From NCBI GenBank assembly GCA_964593725.1, contig CAZQJS010000043.1:1-28297 (forward strand): a stretch of DNA of 28,297 nt. Direction: 5' to 3'. The position numbers were made by a program, and so were the translations under genes. The stretch's first letter is position 1; each line of letters starts with the position of its first letter. Below the pieces are notes generated by a model. It saw nothing but the letters and a program-made list of their open reading frames with translations. It was not told the DNA's origin and made no database searches. Shown here piece after piece: positions 8,623-17,010 of the stretch. Source of the stretch: JAIOSM01 sp964593725 (GTDB lineage: Bacteria > Desulfobacterota > Desulfobacteria > Desulfobacterales > Desulfobacteraceae).

Positions 8623-9648
8623 TCAGGCTCTTCCATTAAAAATATAGCGTATTATTCTGTTTTTTGATTTTCTTATGTTCACATCGTAAAAATATGCAAA
8701 CCCACCCGGGTAATAGATCATTACCAGGATAAGCACCAGAGCATAAATTATCAGATTCAACCCTGGCAGATTTGACAGGGAAGACCGGATAATCTCCATT
8801 ATAAATATAAAGGGAAATGCAATAACCGCTCCTCCCCACAGGCTTCCCCGCCCTCCAATATAGGCAATGGCAAGGACTTCAACTGTTTTTCCCGTATGCA
8901 TTATATCCGGGGTCAAAATGCCGTAATAATGGGCATAAAATCCACCAAGGATTCCTGCTATTGTGCAGGAAATAGTAAAATTAAACACCCGGTAATAAAC
9001 AGGATTGATTCCCGAAGTGCGGGCTGCATCCATATTCTGGCCAATGGCCTGGAAAGCAAGCCCCATTTTGGAACGTACAATCCATTTACAGACAAGATAT
9101 ATAAAAAACAGAAACAGTATTATTAAAAAATAAAAGGAGGCATTTGAATCGGTTTCAAAAAGGCGTGGAGTACGAAGGCCCATGGGTCCCCTGGTAAGCC
9201 ATACCATTTTGGTTGCAAGCCCCATGATGGCAAGCCCGAAAAACCAGGAAAGACATGCTGCAAAAATACCCCTGAGCCGCAGGGATATCATCCCTATGAT
9301 CAGACCCATAAAACCTGCTGTTATCCCCCCTGCTGCCATGGCAGCCCAGGGAGACAGTCCCATGTTAATCACTAAAAGTGCAGAAGTATATCCGCCAAAC
9401 CCGGATACTGCTGCATACCCGAAATTGACAATGCTGATATATCCTGCCGTAAGATCAAATCCCACGCTCATGGCTGCAATAAATCCGCAGTACACCAGCC
9501 ACCGGAGCATATATTCCTGGCTGAACGGCGGAATAAAGGGAAGAACAAATAGAAAGATCAGCCCAAGTAATCCTGCCGGGGTCAGGCATAATTTATCCAG
9601 CAGTTTATCAAATGGATTCATTTGTTGAATTGTTATTGTATTATCCAT
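8623..9648 (-). CDS. livM: HAAT-family ABC transporter permease LivM
   Basis: This 341-residue inner-membrane permease of the branched-chain amino acid/amide (HAAT) family has about ten helices. It carries the diagnostic GYISIVNFGYAAVSGFGGYTSALL stretch near 70, the long cytoplasmic loop with SKMGLAFQAIGQNMDAARTSGI near 190 and IGGRGSLWGGAVIAFPF near 268. It pairs with LivH. GGAG lies before the ATG, 20 bases after livH. The family imports many amino acids, urea and other small compounds. Placement directly ahead of the dimethylglycine-dehydrogenase-like gene suggests a methylated amine or its precursor, but sequence does not prove the substrate. An inverted repeat overlapping the stop codon (8616-8629) is not followed by a convincing T tract. 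Confidence 0.92.
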   Translation of the reverse strand: MDNTITIQQMNPFDKLLDKLCLTPAGLLGLIFLFVLPFIPPFSQEYMLRWLVYCGFIAAMSVGFDLTAGYISIVNFGYAAVSGFGGYTSALLVINMGLSPWAAMAAGGITAGFMGLIIGMISLRLRGIFAACLSWFFGLAIMGLATKMVWLTRGPMGLRTPRLFETDSNASFYFLIILFLFFIYLVCKWIVRSKMGLAFQAIGQNMDAARTSGINPVYYRVFNFTISCTIAGILGGFYAHYYGILTPDIMHTGKTVEVLAIAYIGGRGSLWGGAVIAFPFIFIMEIIRSSLSNLPGLNLIIYALVLILVMIYYPGGFAYFYDVNIRKSKNRIIRYIFNGRA

Positions 9649-9668
9649 ATTATCTCCTGTTTGTCCGA

Positions 9669-10697
9669 TTATTTATCCAGAGCACCACGGACATCTGAAC
9701 CAAATATTCCACTGGGTTTAAAAATCAAAATCAACATAATCAAAGCTGAGGGAACCACAAAATCCCATCCTGTGCCTATATATTCAACTGTTATTACCTT
9801 TAAGAGAGCAACCATGAATGCACCGGCCACAGCTCCCAGAATATTGCCCAGGCCCGAGAGTATGACAACAAACCAGGCCAGGTACAATGGTTCAAGTCCC
9901 ACTGTGGGGTATGAAGGATACATGAATAAAAGACTGCCCCCTGCCACTGCCGAGAGTGCACAGGCAAGGGAAATGGTCAAAAGAACAATTTTTTCAATAT
10001 CAATACCCACGATCTGGGCACCTGTGATATCCTGGGATACTGCGCGAATGGCCATCCCTGTTTTTGTATAGGTCATGAAAAACCAGAAAGATACAACAAT
10101 GACTGCTGCAATAATAAAGGCCATGGCCCTGTCCCTTGATATAAACACATCTGCAATGGATATGGGCATACCTGACCAGTATCCAACAATACCTTTAAAG
10201 TCAGCGCCAAAAATAAGCTGGTGCAGATTTACAAGCAGAACACTCAGTCCCACAGTGAGCAGGAATGAGTTCATCACCCAGTTATCGGTTGACCTTTTAC
10301 GCAGGGGGCCAAACACCAGTTTTTCAGCTATAATACCGCTTACAGCTCCGGCAGCAGCCGCTCCAACCATGGCGATCAAAGGGCCTGCCACTGCCATTAA
10401 TGAATCAGGGTGTTCAGTAATGTAATTGCTGATGGGAGTAAACACATAGTAAGCAGTCAGGGAACCGATCATAAAGAATTCGCCATGGGCAAACATTGCG
10501 ATATTCAATACTCCCAGCATCAATGTTAACCCTGTTGCAACCAGTGCCAGCATCCCGCCTGTCACAATGGTATTGACAAGCAGGTAGGGGCCGGAAATAA
10601 TGGATGAGACCACAGCAACCACAATTGCAGCAATTATGGAAAAACCAGCTGCCGATTTTATCCAGTTCAGGAATTTGGTACTTAAATTATTTGACAT
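9669..10697 (-). CDS. livH: HAAT-family ABC transporter permease LivH
   Basis: The 342-residue permease has the LivH hallmark near residues 50-75, LVATGLTLMLGVLNIAMFAHGEF, where relatives have LxAxGLxLxxGxxxxxNxAHGxF. It also has SQDITGAQIVGIDIEKI in the main cytoplasmic loop and FVVILSGLGNILGAVAGAF near the C-terminus. I chose the start at 10697 (MSNNLSTKF) because GGAG lies 8 bases upstream. The longer frame to 10769 would run through the end of livF and adds a non-family N-terminus. It forms the membrane channel with LivM, energised by LivF and LivG. Confidence 0.92.
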   Translation of the reverse strand: MSNNLSTKFLNWIKSAAGFSIIAAIVVAVVSSIISGPYLLVNTIVTGGMLALVATGLTLMLGVLNIAMFAHGEFFMIGSLTAYYVFTPISNYITEHPDSLMAVAGPLIAMVGAAAAGAVSGIIAEKLVFGPLRKRSTDNWVMNSFLLTVGLSVLLVNLHQLIFGADFKGIVGYWSGMPISIADVFISRDRAMAFIIAAVIVVSFWFFMTYTKTGMAIRAVSQDITGAQIVGIDIEKIVLLTISLACALSAVAGGSLLFMYPSYPTVGLEPLYLAWFVVILSGLGNILGAVAGAFMVALLKVITVEYIGTGWDFVVPSALIMLILIFKPSGIFGSDVRGALDK

Positions 10698-10719
10698 TAC
10701 TCTATCTCCATAATTGGGA

Positions 10720-11427
10720 TTAAACACCAAGAAACACTTTTTTAACATGGGGATCATCAGCAAGATCACTGCTCTTACCTTTCAGGCCGATTTTTCCATT
10801 TTCAAGGATATAGCCCCGGTCCGTAACAGCCAGAGTCTTGGTAACATTCTGTTCAACAAGCATGATGGTAACCCCGTTCTTTTTAAGGCGTTCCAGGGAG
10901 TCAAACACATTTGCAACAAGCTGGGGTGCAAGCCCAAAGGATGGTTCGTCAACAAGAAGCAGTTTAGGACCGGACATCATGCCCCGGCCGATTGCCAGCA
11001 TTTTTCTCTCCCCTCCGCTCATTGTGCCTGCAAGTTGGTTTTTCCTTTCGCCAAGACGGGGAAAAAGACTGAAAACAAAATCCAGACGATCTTTCTGAAC
11101 CTTTTTATCCTTAATTATATATGCACCCATGAAAAGATTTTCCTGCACCGACATATTAACAAACAGATTCATCTCCTCGGAAACAAAGGAAATACCTTTT
11201 TTTGTAATATCGGAAGCAGACAGTCCTGTGATATTTTCACCATTAAAACTAATGGTTCCTCCCATGGGAGGCAGCAGCCCTGCAATGGTTTTCATGGTTG
11301 TACTTTTCCCGGCCCCGTTGGGTCCTATGATACAGACATACTCACCCTGGTATATATTCAATGAAACAGAGCGTAATATCTGCAGATATCCATATCCTGC
11401 ATCAAGGTCTTTCACTTCTAACAGCAT
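10720..11427 (-). CDS. livF: ABC transporter ATP-binding protein LivF
   Basis: The 235-residue ABC ATPase has Walker A GPNGAGKST near 34-42, a Q-loop region SFVSEEMNLFVNMSV (Glu-Glu rather than the usual Gln), the signature MSGGERKMLAIGR near 134 and Walker B LLLVDEPSFGLAP. The switch His is replaced: family members have LVEQN, present here at about 194. Length and motifs match LivF of HAAT importers. GGAG lies before the ATG and 40 bases separate it from livG. It supplies a normal signature motif, unlike its partner LivG, so ATP hydrolysis may be asymmetric in this transporter. Confidence 0.93.
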   Translation of the reverse strand: MLLEVKDLDAGYGYLQILRSVSLNIYQGEYVCIIGPNGAGKSTTMKTIAGLLPPMGGTISFNGENITGLSASDITKKGISFVSEEMNLFVNMSVQENLFMGAYIIKDKKVQKDRLDFVFSLFPRLGERKNQLAGTMSGGERKMLAIGRGMMSGPKLLLVDEPSFGLAPQLVANVFDSLERLKKNGVTIMLVEQNVTKTLAVTDRGYILENGKIGLKGKSSDLADDPHVKKVFLGV

Positions 11428-11467
11428 AATATCTCCATTGATTCTTTAAATTATCCGTTATTTCAAG

Positions 11468-12181
11468 CTATCCAAGATAGGCTTTTGTAACCTTTGGATC
11501 ATTGGCCACTTCCCGGGTTGAGCCTTCTGCAATCTTTGTTCCGAACTGAATACACAAAAGACGGTTGCACACTGCCATGATGAGCTGCATAATATGCTCA
11601 ATCATGAGAATGGAAATCCCCTTTTTGCTGATCTTCTCAATTATTCCCATGATATCATTGAGTTCACCTTCACTTAATCCCGAAGCCATTTCATCCATGA
11701 ACAACAGCTTTGGATTGCTTGCAAGGGCCCTTGCGAGGTCAAGCCGCTTGAGCTGCACTGTGTTGAGCTGCTCTGCCACCACTGTTTCATCCATGGGAAA
11801 CTCCACAAATTCAAGCATCGCCCTTGAGTGTTCAACCGGATCTTTAACAGTGCCTGGTGTATTGCCAAAAATAGTGGCTGTCATTACACTCTCCATGGCT
11901 GTCATTTTGGGAAAAGGGCTTGGAATCTGGAAAGTGCGGGAAAGACCAAGGCGGCACATCTTTTCAGGAGTTAAACCTGTGGTCTCCTGTCCCAGCATTT
12001 TCACATGCCCTGAAGTGGGCGGGTTCAACCCTGAAACGGCATTGATAAATGTTGTTTTCCCGGCTCCATTGGGGCCTATCAATCCCATGACATCCCCCTC
12101 ATATAATGTCATGGATACTTCATTTACTGCTGTCAGCCCGCCAAATTTTTTAGTTAAATTACTGGTTTCCAGTACAATCAT
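11468..12181 (-). CDS. livG: ABC transporter ATP-binding protein LivG with degenerate signature motif
   Basis: The 237-residue LivG-type ATPase has a good Walker A GPNGAGKTT near 36-44. It also has the LivG-specific ENxR-like segment, seen as LGLSRTFQIPSPFPKMTAMESV near 79. The ABC signature is atypical: where the family usually has LSYGQQRRLEIARAL, this protein has LNTVQLKRLDLARAL. Walker B reads LLFMDEMASGL with Met in place of the usual Pro after DE. A LivG subgroup with LxxxxxKRLELARAL and DEVMAGL motifs exists, so this is probably a functional lineage variant rather than decay. The switch His is present (MIEHIMQL). The ATG has only a weak AGAGG-like site and follows a possible attenuator 3' of livK. 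Confidence 0.9.
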   Translation of the reverse strand: MIVLETSNLTKKFGGLTAVNEVSMTLYEGDVMGLIGPNGAGKTTFINAVSGLNPPTSGHVKMLGQETTGLTPEKMCRLGLSRTFQIPSPFPKMTAMESVMTATIFGNTPGTVKDPVEHSRAMLEFVEFPMDETVVAEQLNTVQLKRLDLARALASNPKLLFMDEMASGLSEGELNDIMGIIEKISKKGISILMIEHIMQLIMAVCNRLLCIQFGTKIAEGSTREVANDPKVTKAYLG

Positions 12182-12212
12182 TTCAGCCTCTGATTCTTTT
12201 TAAATTTAAGAG

Positions 12213-12244
12213 TAAAAAAAGAGAGAATACAAGGTCGTATCCTC
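12213..12244 (-). terminator. Hairpin plus T tract between livK and livG (partial terminator)
   Basis: On the minus strand, GAGGATAC and GTATTCTC form an 8-bp stem (one G-T pair) with a 6-base loop, followed by TCTCTTTTTTT. It lies in the 82-base gap after livK, where transporters often carry a leaky terminator so that the binding protein is made in excess over the membrane parts. The stem is fairly AT-rich, so read-through into livG is expected. Confidence 0.55.
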
Positions 12245-12263
12245 CCTTTTAATGTGTGTCAGG

Positions 12264-13523
12264 CTATTTCTGCTGGAAATCTCTCTGTTTCCAGTCATCT
12301 GGAAAAATCATATAACCCTTTCCATTCTGATATTGAAGAATCGGGAAAAAATATGCATCCGGAGCAACAACCATATCCGGCATTGTCTCTTTTGTATATT
12401 TATACTGGCCCATGATAATGGCACCATCTTTTTTACCATAGGTGAGTTTGCCTGTATTAACTTCATCCACCATGGTTTTATGAATTGTTTCCTTATCAAG
12501 TTTGCCATAAAGCTCATTGGTTCTCTTAAGAAGCTTAATAAACATTCTTACGCCGTCATATGAGAGACCGCCTGCAGATGGGCTTGGATTAAATCCGTAT
12601 TTTGCCTTTACATCTTTTGCCCACTGCTGTGCCTCTTTTGTTGTCAACTGGGGAATACTGTCAAGAACGTAATTTGAGGCAGGACCGGTCATCTTGTACC
12701 AGTCGCCTATCCATCCAAGGCCGGAAGCTACAATTACACTTTTAAGGCCAACCTCTGCACTCTGTTTAATAAATGCGGCAATGGCCGGAGGAGATGCGGA
12801 AGTACCTGCTATCACAGCAACACCTGCTTTTTTGTATTTGCTTAAAAGGGGATAAAAATCGGTTTGGGTAGTTGGAAAATACTCCTCGGAATAGATCTTC
12901 CATCCACTGTCCAGCAGGGCTTTTTTATATGCACTGCCTGCACTTCTTCCCCAGTCTGTATCTTCGCCGTAAATTGCTGCAAGTTTCTTTTTAGGTTTAA
13001 AAGTTCCTGCTTCAATGGCTTTATTTAAGGCAACAATATAATTTTTTTCAAGTTTGGCAGGAACAGGCCAGCCCTTGCCTCCCCAATAGCTGTACTTTTC
13101 AGGATCAGCCTGCCACTTTTCATTTACAACCTCACTTGCTCCGAAACCAAACATGTGGGGAACTTTATATTGTGCTGCAACATCCATAACTGCAATGGCT
13201 ACAGAGCTGTGCCAGTTTAATACACCAGCCTGGATCCCTTTGCTTTCCACTGCCTCTGCATAGGCACCCGAAGCTTTTGCCGGATCTGACTGTGAATCAA
13301 TCCATACAGGAACTATTTTGTAATCACCAACTGTGTAGTTAATGGTATCCAAAGCCATTTCCACAGAAGCTTTAAACTCCTTACCGGTCTGGGCAGAAGG
13401 CCCGGTGAACGGCCCCAGAACACCAATCTTTAAAGTCTTGCTTCCGGCAAAGCATTGACCTGCCAAAGCTAAAAACAGAGCCAGAAAAATTGTGATAACT
13501 TGTTGAATCCTTTTTGTACCCAT
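12264..13523 (-). CDS. livK: HAAT-family ABC transporter periplasmic substrate-binding protein
   Basis: The 419-residue protein begins with a signal peptide (MGTKRIQQ, then a hydrophobic run, probable cleavage after CFA near 26). The mature part starts with KTLKIGVLGPFTGPSAQTGKEF, the classic opening of type I periplasmic binding proteins of the Liv family. Further segments are VDSQSDP-like IDSQSDPAKA, AIYGEDTDWGRSAGSAYKKAL near 177 and AGGLSYDGVRMFIKLLKR near 313. It captures the substrate in the periplasm for LivHMFG. AGGAGG lies 8 bases before the ATG. It is first in the operon behind a sigma54 promoter, so uptake genes and catabolic genes are co-induced. Several aromatic residues (W103, Y155, W156, W161, W269, W273 region) could form a quaternary-amine box, but this is only a suggestion. 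The cysteine in the signal region does not make a good lipobox. Confidence 0.93.
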   Translation of the reverse strand: MGTKRIQQVITIFLALFLALAGQCFAGSKTLKIGVLGPFTGPSAQTGKEFKASVEMALDTINYTVGDYKIVPVWIDSQSDPAKASGAYAEAVESKGIQAGVLNWHSSVAIAVMDVAAQYKVPHMFGFGASEVVNEKWQADPEKYSYWGGKGWPVPAKLEKNYIVALNKAIEAGTFKPKKKLAAIYGEDTDWGRSAGSAYKKALLDSGWKIYSEEYFPTTQTDFYPLLSKYKKAGVAVIAGTSASPPAIAAFIKQSAEVGLKSVIVASGLGWIGDWYKMTGPASNYVLDSIPQLTTKEAQQWAKDVKAKYGFNPSPSAGGLSYDGVRMFIKLLKRTNELYGKLDKETIHKTMVDEVNTGKLTYGKKDGAIIMGQYKYTKETMPDMVVAPDAYFFPILQYQNGKGYMIFPDDWKQRDFQQK

Positions 13524-13598
13524 AAACTCTTCCTCCTAAATTAGTAAACTAAACATTGATGAAAAATCTTACACAAACAATTTACATCAAAGAATGAA

Positions 13599-13614
13599 TG
13601 CACTTAACATACCA
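13599..13614 (-). promoter_or_regulatory. Sigma54 (-24/-12) promoter upstream of livK
   Basis: The minus strand reads TGGTATGTTAAGTGCA. Against the sigma54 consensus TGGCAYR-N4-TTGCW it keeps the invariant GG and GC with exactly 10 bases between them, plus T, A, Y, R, T and W; only two positions differ. A start about 12 bases downstream would leave a leader of roughly 60 bases before the livK ATG. The adjacent upstream gene encodes a sigma54-dependent activator, which strengthens the call. Confidence 0.8.
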
Positions 13615-13718
13615 TTTATATTGCCTGACAGATTAAACAGAGTTGTTTTTCAGGATAGAACCAGGCAAATCCCCGGTAAAACGCCCTTTTTTAATGAACC
13701 TGTAAAAAAAAATAAATT

Positions 13719-13731
13719 TGATTCAGAATCA
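13719..13731. promoter_or_regulatory. 13-bp palindrome, candidate upstream activator site
   Basis: TGATTCAGAATCA is a perfect inverted repeat (6-bp arms around one base) set in AT-rich DNA. It lies about 105 bp upstream of the -24 element of the livK promoter, the usual distance for an enhancer-type site bound by a Fis-HTH sigma54 activator. Binding by the neighbouring regulator is inferred. I did not find a second full copy. Confidence 0.45.
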
Positions 13732-13805
13732 TTTCAAAAAAATAATTTCAGATATTTTTCATTTTTTACTGTAAATTTTTTTGACATTTTTTCGGAAATT
13801 AAAAG

Positions 13806-15248
13806 CTATTTAATATTATCTCTTATGATATTGAATTTTTTTATTTTATAATAGAGAAGCTGACGGGAAATACCTAGTGCGCCGGCTGTTCTGGTGATAT
13901 TACCTCTGTTTTCAAACAGGGTATTTTTTATTATGTTCTCTTCATGGTCTGATTTTTCTTTAATTAAATTACTCCTGTTTTTTGGACTTTTGTCACTGGA
14001 GTGTCTGGCAGGTTTCACAGATCCGGGTCTTATGGACCAGTTTGAAAAACTGGTCTTAAGATATTTAATTGAAATTGTTTTGTTTGTACCCACAATATTC
14101 ATCGCACCCTCAATCACATGTTCAAGCTCCCTTACATTTCCGGGCCAGTTATAGGATTTAAAAAGGGCCATAACCTCGCCTGAGACTTTTTCTATATTCT
14201 TGCCAAGCAGGGTGTTATGTTTTTCAATGAAATGATCCACCAGCAGATTAAGGTCATCCATCCTCTCCCTCAAAGGGATTATGTGAATAAATACCACTCC
14301 CAGGCGGTAAAACAGATCTGATCTCAAGGTACCTTCGGAAATGGAAACATGGGGATCTTTATTTACAGAGCTTATGATCTTAAGATCTGTTTCAATCTCC
14401 CTTAGGGCTCCAACCCGTCTGATTTTACTCTCCTGGATACTTCTTAAAATTTTGCTCTGTAAACCCACGGGCATGGAGTTAACCTCGTCCAGAAAAATGG
14501 TGCCCTTGCTGGTTCGTTCAAACAGCCCGGCCTTGTCCACAGAGCCTGTAAAAGCTCCCCTGGATGTACCAAAGAGTATTCCTTCCAGAAGGTTTTCCGG
14601 TATTGCAGCACAGTTGACAGGGGTATATTTTTTTGCACTCCTGGAGCTGTGGTTGTGAATAGCCCTTGCAAACAACTCTTTACCAGTACCTGTTTCCCCG
14701 AAAAGCATCACAGGAGAAGGCGTATTTGCTGCCATCCTGGCTGCATTTACAGCATCAACAAAGACAGGAGCCCTGCCGATTATCCTGTCAAAGGTCACAG
14801 ATGCAATATCAAACTCCTGATCCTTACCCGGCAGAGGCATGGATGCAATGGTCTTGAGAAGGGCATGGTAATCCCTGATAAAACATATGGACCCCACCAT
14901 TCTGCCGCAGTTAAAAATCGGCATCACATTGTGTATGGTATTGGCGAATTTTCCATTCCTTGTACGATAGTAAATAGGTTCATCAATAATGGGTTTCCGT
15001 TTTGCAAGGCACTGCATGATTATACTTGTGGAGTTATCCAGGTCATATACATCTGTAACCCTGCGGGAAATAACATCGTCGGGATGCAGTTCGTCAATAA
15101 GGGACATGGCATGGTTATAATAGACAATCACTCCTTCACCATTTGTTATAATTACACCTTCACTGAAATCATCAAAAATAGACAGATAATCTGCCCAGTT
15201 AAGGTCAAACAAAAATTTCTTCAGTTTATTTGTCTTTTTATCAACCAT
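13806..15248 (-). CDS. PAS / sigma54-interacting AAA+ / Fis-HTH transcriptional activator
   Basis: The 480-residue enhancer-binding protein has an N-terminal PAS domain (about 20-130), an AAA+ domain with Walker A GETGTGK at 184-190, the sigma54-contact loop GAFTGS at 231-236, Walker B IFLDEV at 251-256 and PGNVRELEHVIEGAM near 368. It ends with a Fis-type helix-turn-helix (NRGNITRTAGALGISRQLLYYKIKKF). There is no receiver domain, so it probably senses a ligand or redox state through PAS, like RocR-type activators. The contact loop ends in Ser rather than the usual Ala. The ATG overlaps the etfA2 stop by 8 bases, so it is made with the sox operon and probably activates the sigma54 promoter just downstream at 13599-13614. 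That arrangement would have sarcosine-operon expression prime the uptake operon. Confidence 0.93.
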   Translation of the reverse strand: MVDKKTNKLKKFLFDLNWADYLSIFDDFSEGVIITNGEGVIVYYNHAMSLIDELHPDDVISRRVTDVYDLDNSTSIIMQCLAKRKPIIDEPIYYRTRNGKFANTIHNVMPIFNCGRMVGSICFIRDYHALLKTIASMPLPGKDQEFDIASVTFDRIIGRAPVFVDAVNAARMAANTPSPVMLFGETGTGKELFARAIHNHSSRSAKKYTPVNCAAIPENLLEGILFGTSRGAFTGSVDKAGLFERTSKGTIFLDEVNSMPVGLQSKILRSIQESKIRRVGALREIETDLKIISSVNKDPHVSISEGTLRSDLFYRLGVVFIHIIPLRERMDDLNLLVDHFIEKHNTLLGKNIEKVSGEVMALFKSYNWPGNVRELEHVIEGAMNIVGTNKTISIKYLKTSFSNWSIRPGSVKPARHSSDKSPKNRSNLIKEKSDHEENIIKNTLFENRGNITRTAGALGISRQLLYYKIKKFNIIRDNIK

Positions 15249-16206
15249 TTTTCAAAAGTTTTGTAAGTTGAGAAATAATTTCCAAAGCATCTGCCGTAAC
15301 ATAATAATCACAATTGGATATGATGGCAGCATTGGGGTCTGTGTTTATGGCAATCACCATTCCTGAAGTTTTCATGCCTGCAAAGTGCTGTATGGAGCCT
15401 GAAATGCCGCAGGCAATATAGACCCTGGGGCTCACTTTTTCGCCGGTCTGGCCCACCTGCATGGAATAGGGGACCCAGCCGGAATCAACTGCAACACGGG
15501 ATGCTCCCACAGCTGCATTTAATTTTTCAGCACACCTTGCAAGAATGGCAAAATTTTCTCCTTTCTGCATGCCCCGGCCCCCTGCGATTATTATATCAGC
15601 TTCTGCAAGATCAGGTGCTCCACCTCTTCCCTTTCTTAAAGCTTTTATCACCTTAAGTTTTTCTGAAACAATATTCCGGGCATCAAACTTTACCATTCCG
15701 GCCCGTGGTATATGCCCTGATTCTATCCTGGCAGGATCTATACAACCGGGACGTATACCAAATATCAGAACATCTCCTGCAACCTCTATTTCAGCCATGG
15801 TTTTACCCGAATATTGAGAAGTTGATGCAATACTCCTGTCAAGATCAACATTGACACAATCCATGACTAAAGGTGCATCAAGCATGGCTGCGACACGGGG
15901 CAGAATATCCCTGCCAAAAGCTGTGGAAAGACCGAGAAAAGCATTGATATTAAACTTTTTTATGATATTTACAAAGGCTTTTGCCCGTACTTCCGGATTA
16001 TTTTTCTGATCTTCAGCAAGGGTGATATCAACAATATTTGTTATGCCATGGGATTCAAATTCCTGTCTTAAGTCATATGCATTGCCATCTGTGACAAGGG
16101 CAAAAAGTTCGCTGCCATCTGTTTTTACCATGGCAGCCATACCAAAAAAGCTCTCTTTTATTTTTCTGTTTTCACAATCAAAAACCAGGGCAATCTTAAA
16201 CATCAC
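15241..16206 (-). CDS. etfA: Electron transfer flavoprotein alpha subunit (pair 2)
   Basis: The 321-residue ETF alpha subunit keeps the FAD-domain signatures: GGRGMQKGENF near 209, GAAVGASRVAVDSGWVPYSM, QVGQTGEKVSPRVYIACGISG and QHFAGMKTSGMVIAIN. It overlaps etfB2 by 4 bases and the regulator gene by 8 bases, so the three are translationally coupled. It is encoded in the sox operon and is probably the direct electron acceptor of the sarcosine-oxidising complex and/or the extra DAO enzyme. It is clearly different in sequence from the other EtfA in the window, which suggests the two ETFs serve different donors. Either of the two adjacent ATG codons could be the start. Confidence 0.95.
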   Translation of the reverse strand: MMFKIALVFDCENRKIKESFFGMAAMVKTDGSELFALVTDGNAYDLRQEFESHGITNIVDITLAEDQKNNPEVRAKAFVNIIKKFNINAFLGLSTAFGRDILPRVAAMLDAPLVMDCVNVDLDRSIASTSQYSGKTMAEIEVAGDVLIFGIRPGCIDPARIESGHIPRAGMVKFDARNIVSEKLKVIKALRKGRGGAPDLAEADIIIAGGRGMQKGENFAILARCAEKLNAAVGASRVAVDSGWVPYSMQVGQTGEKVSPRVYIACGISGSIQHFAGMKTSGMVIAINTDPNAAIISNCDYYVTADALEIISQLTKLLKNG

Positions 16207-16970
16207 AGAACCTTTGCTTTGTTTTTCAGAATTTCCAGGATCTTTTGTGCTGCACTCTCTGCATCGCCTGTTATCTCTTCCGGGTTCCTTTTTTGCTCCA
16301 GGGGAAAAAGCCGGACAATTTCCATTTTTGCCCTTAGGGGTTCAATATTTAAATCAGCAAGGGCAATTTTTTCAATCTTTTTTTTCCTGGATTTTACAAT
16401 GTCAGGGAATGTCGGATATTTTGGAGTATTAAGCCCTCTTCCTGCACCAAGTACACAAGGTACAGAAAGCTTGAGAGTGTTTATATCTCCGCCGGAAAAT
16501 TCAGTATCAACAATTGCAATATCTTCTTTTATATCAACTTTAACAACATTTGTTGCCGCGGGAAAATCAAACAAAGCTCCCAGGCGGAACATGGTCTGCA
16601 TGCCTTCTGCATCAATGGACTCTTTTCCTGTGAATATAAGTCCGGGTTTTCCAGTGCAGTCAATGGCAGCTTTCAAAGCTCTGGCCGTTTCAATACTGTC
16701 ATGGCGGCGGCGGCTTGTTATCAAAAGACCTTTATCAGCCCCCATGGCCAGGGCAGACCTTAAGGTGTTCTCCGAATCATCCTTGCCAAGGCAAAGGGCA
16801 ATAACCTCGCTGCCGGGTATTTGATCCCTTATCCTGACAGCTTCTGTAACAGCGTGCTCATCATAGGGATTTAAAAGAAAGGTTACATTCTCGTCAATGC
16901 GGTTACTGCCAAGGATGGAAATGCCCACGGCAGAATCAGGAACATGTTTAACACATACATAAATACGCAT
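16203..16970 (-). CDS. etfB: Electron transfer flavoprotein beta subunit (pair 2)
   Basis: The 255-residue ETF beta subunit opens with MRIYVCVKHVPDSA. It has the NPYDEHAVTEAV segment, the nucleotide-binding loop TGKESIDAEGMQTM near 114 and LSVPCVLGAGRGLNTPKYPTFP near 167, where pair 1 has LNEPRYP. The usual Glu of the LNEPRYP recognition loop is Thr here, which may reflect a different dehydrogenase partner. GGAG precedes the ATG. It lies 40 bases after the DAO-family gene in the sox operon. Confidence 0.94.
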   Translation of the reverse strand: MRIYVCVKHVPDSAVGISILGSNRIDENVTFLLNPYDEHAVTEAVRIRDQIPGSEVIALCLGKDDSENTLRSALAMGADKGLLITSRRRHDSIETARALKAAIDCTGKPGLIFTGKESIDAEGMQTMFRLGALFDFPAATNVVKVDIKEDIAIVDTEFSGGDINTLKLSVPCVLGAGRGLNTPKYPTFPDIVKSRKKKIEKIALADLNIEPLRAKMEIVRLFPLEQKRNPEEITGDAESAAQKILEILKNKAKVL

Positions 16971-17010
16971 TATTTACTCTCCATGGAAAAGTAACCTTTC
17001 CCTGTTTAAA

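Noticed and set aside
8616..8629. Inverted repeat AGCCTG-TT-CAGGCT over the livM stop codon
   Set aside because: The hairpin is short and is followed by GTTTTATG rather than a real T tract, so I do not call a terminator between livM and the next gene.
10698..10769. Longer N-terminus for LivH
   Set aside because: It overlaps livF and lacks family similarity; the internal ATG at 10697 has a good ribosome-binding site.
14649..15266. Plus-strand frame of 205 codons opposite the sigma54 activator
   Set aside because: It is antisense to conserved AAA+ and PAS motifs, with Cys/His-rich chance composition and no ribosome-binding site of note.
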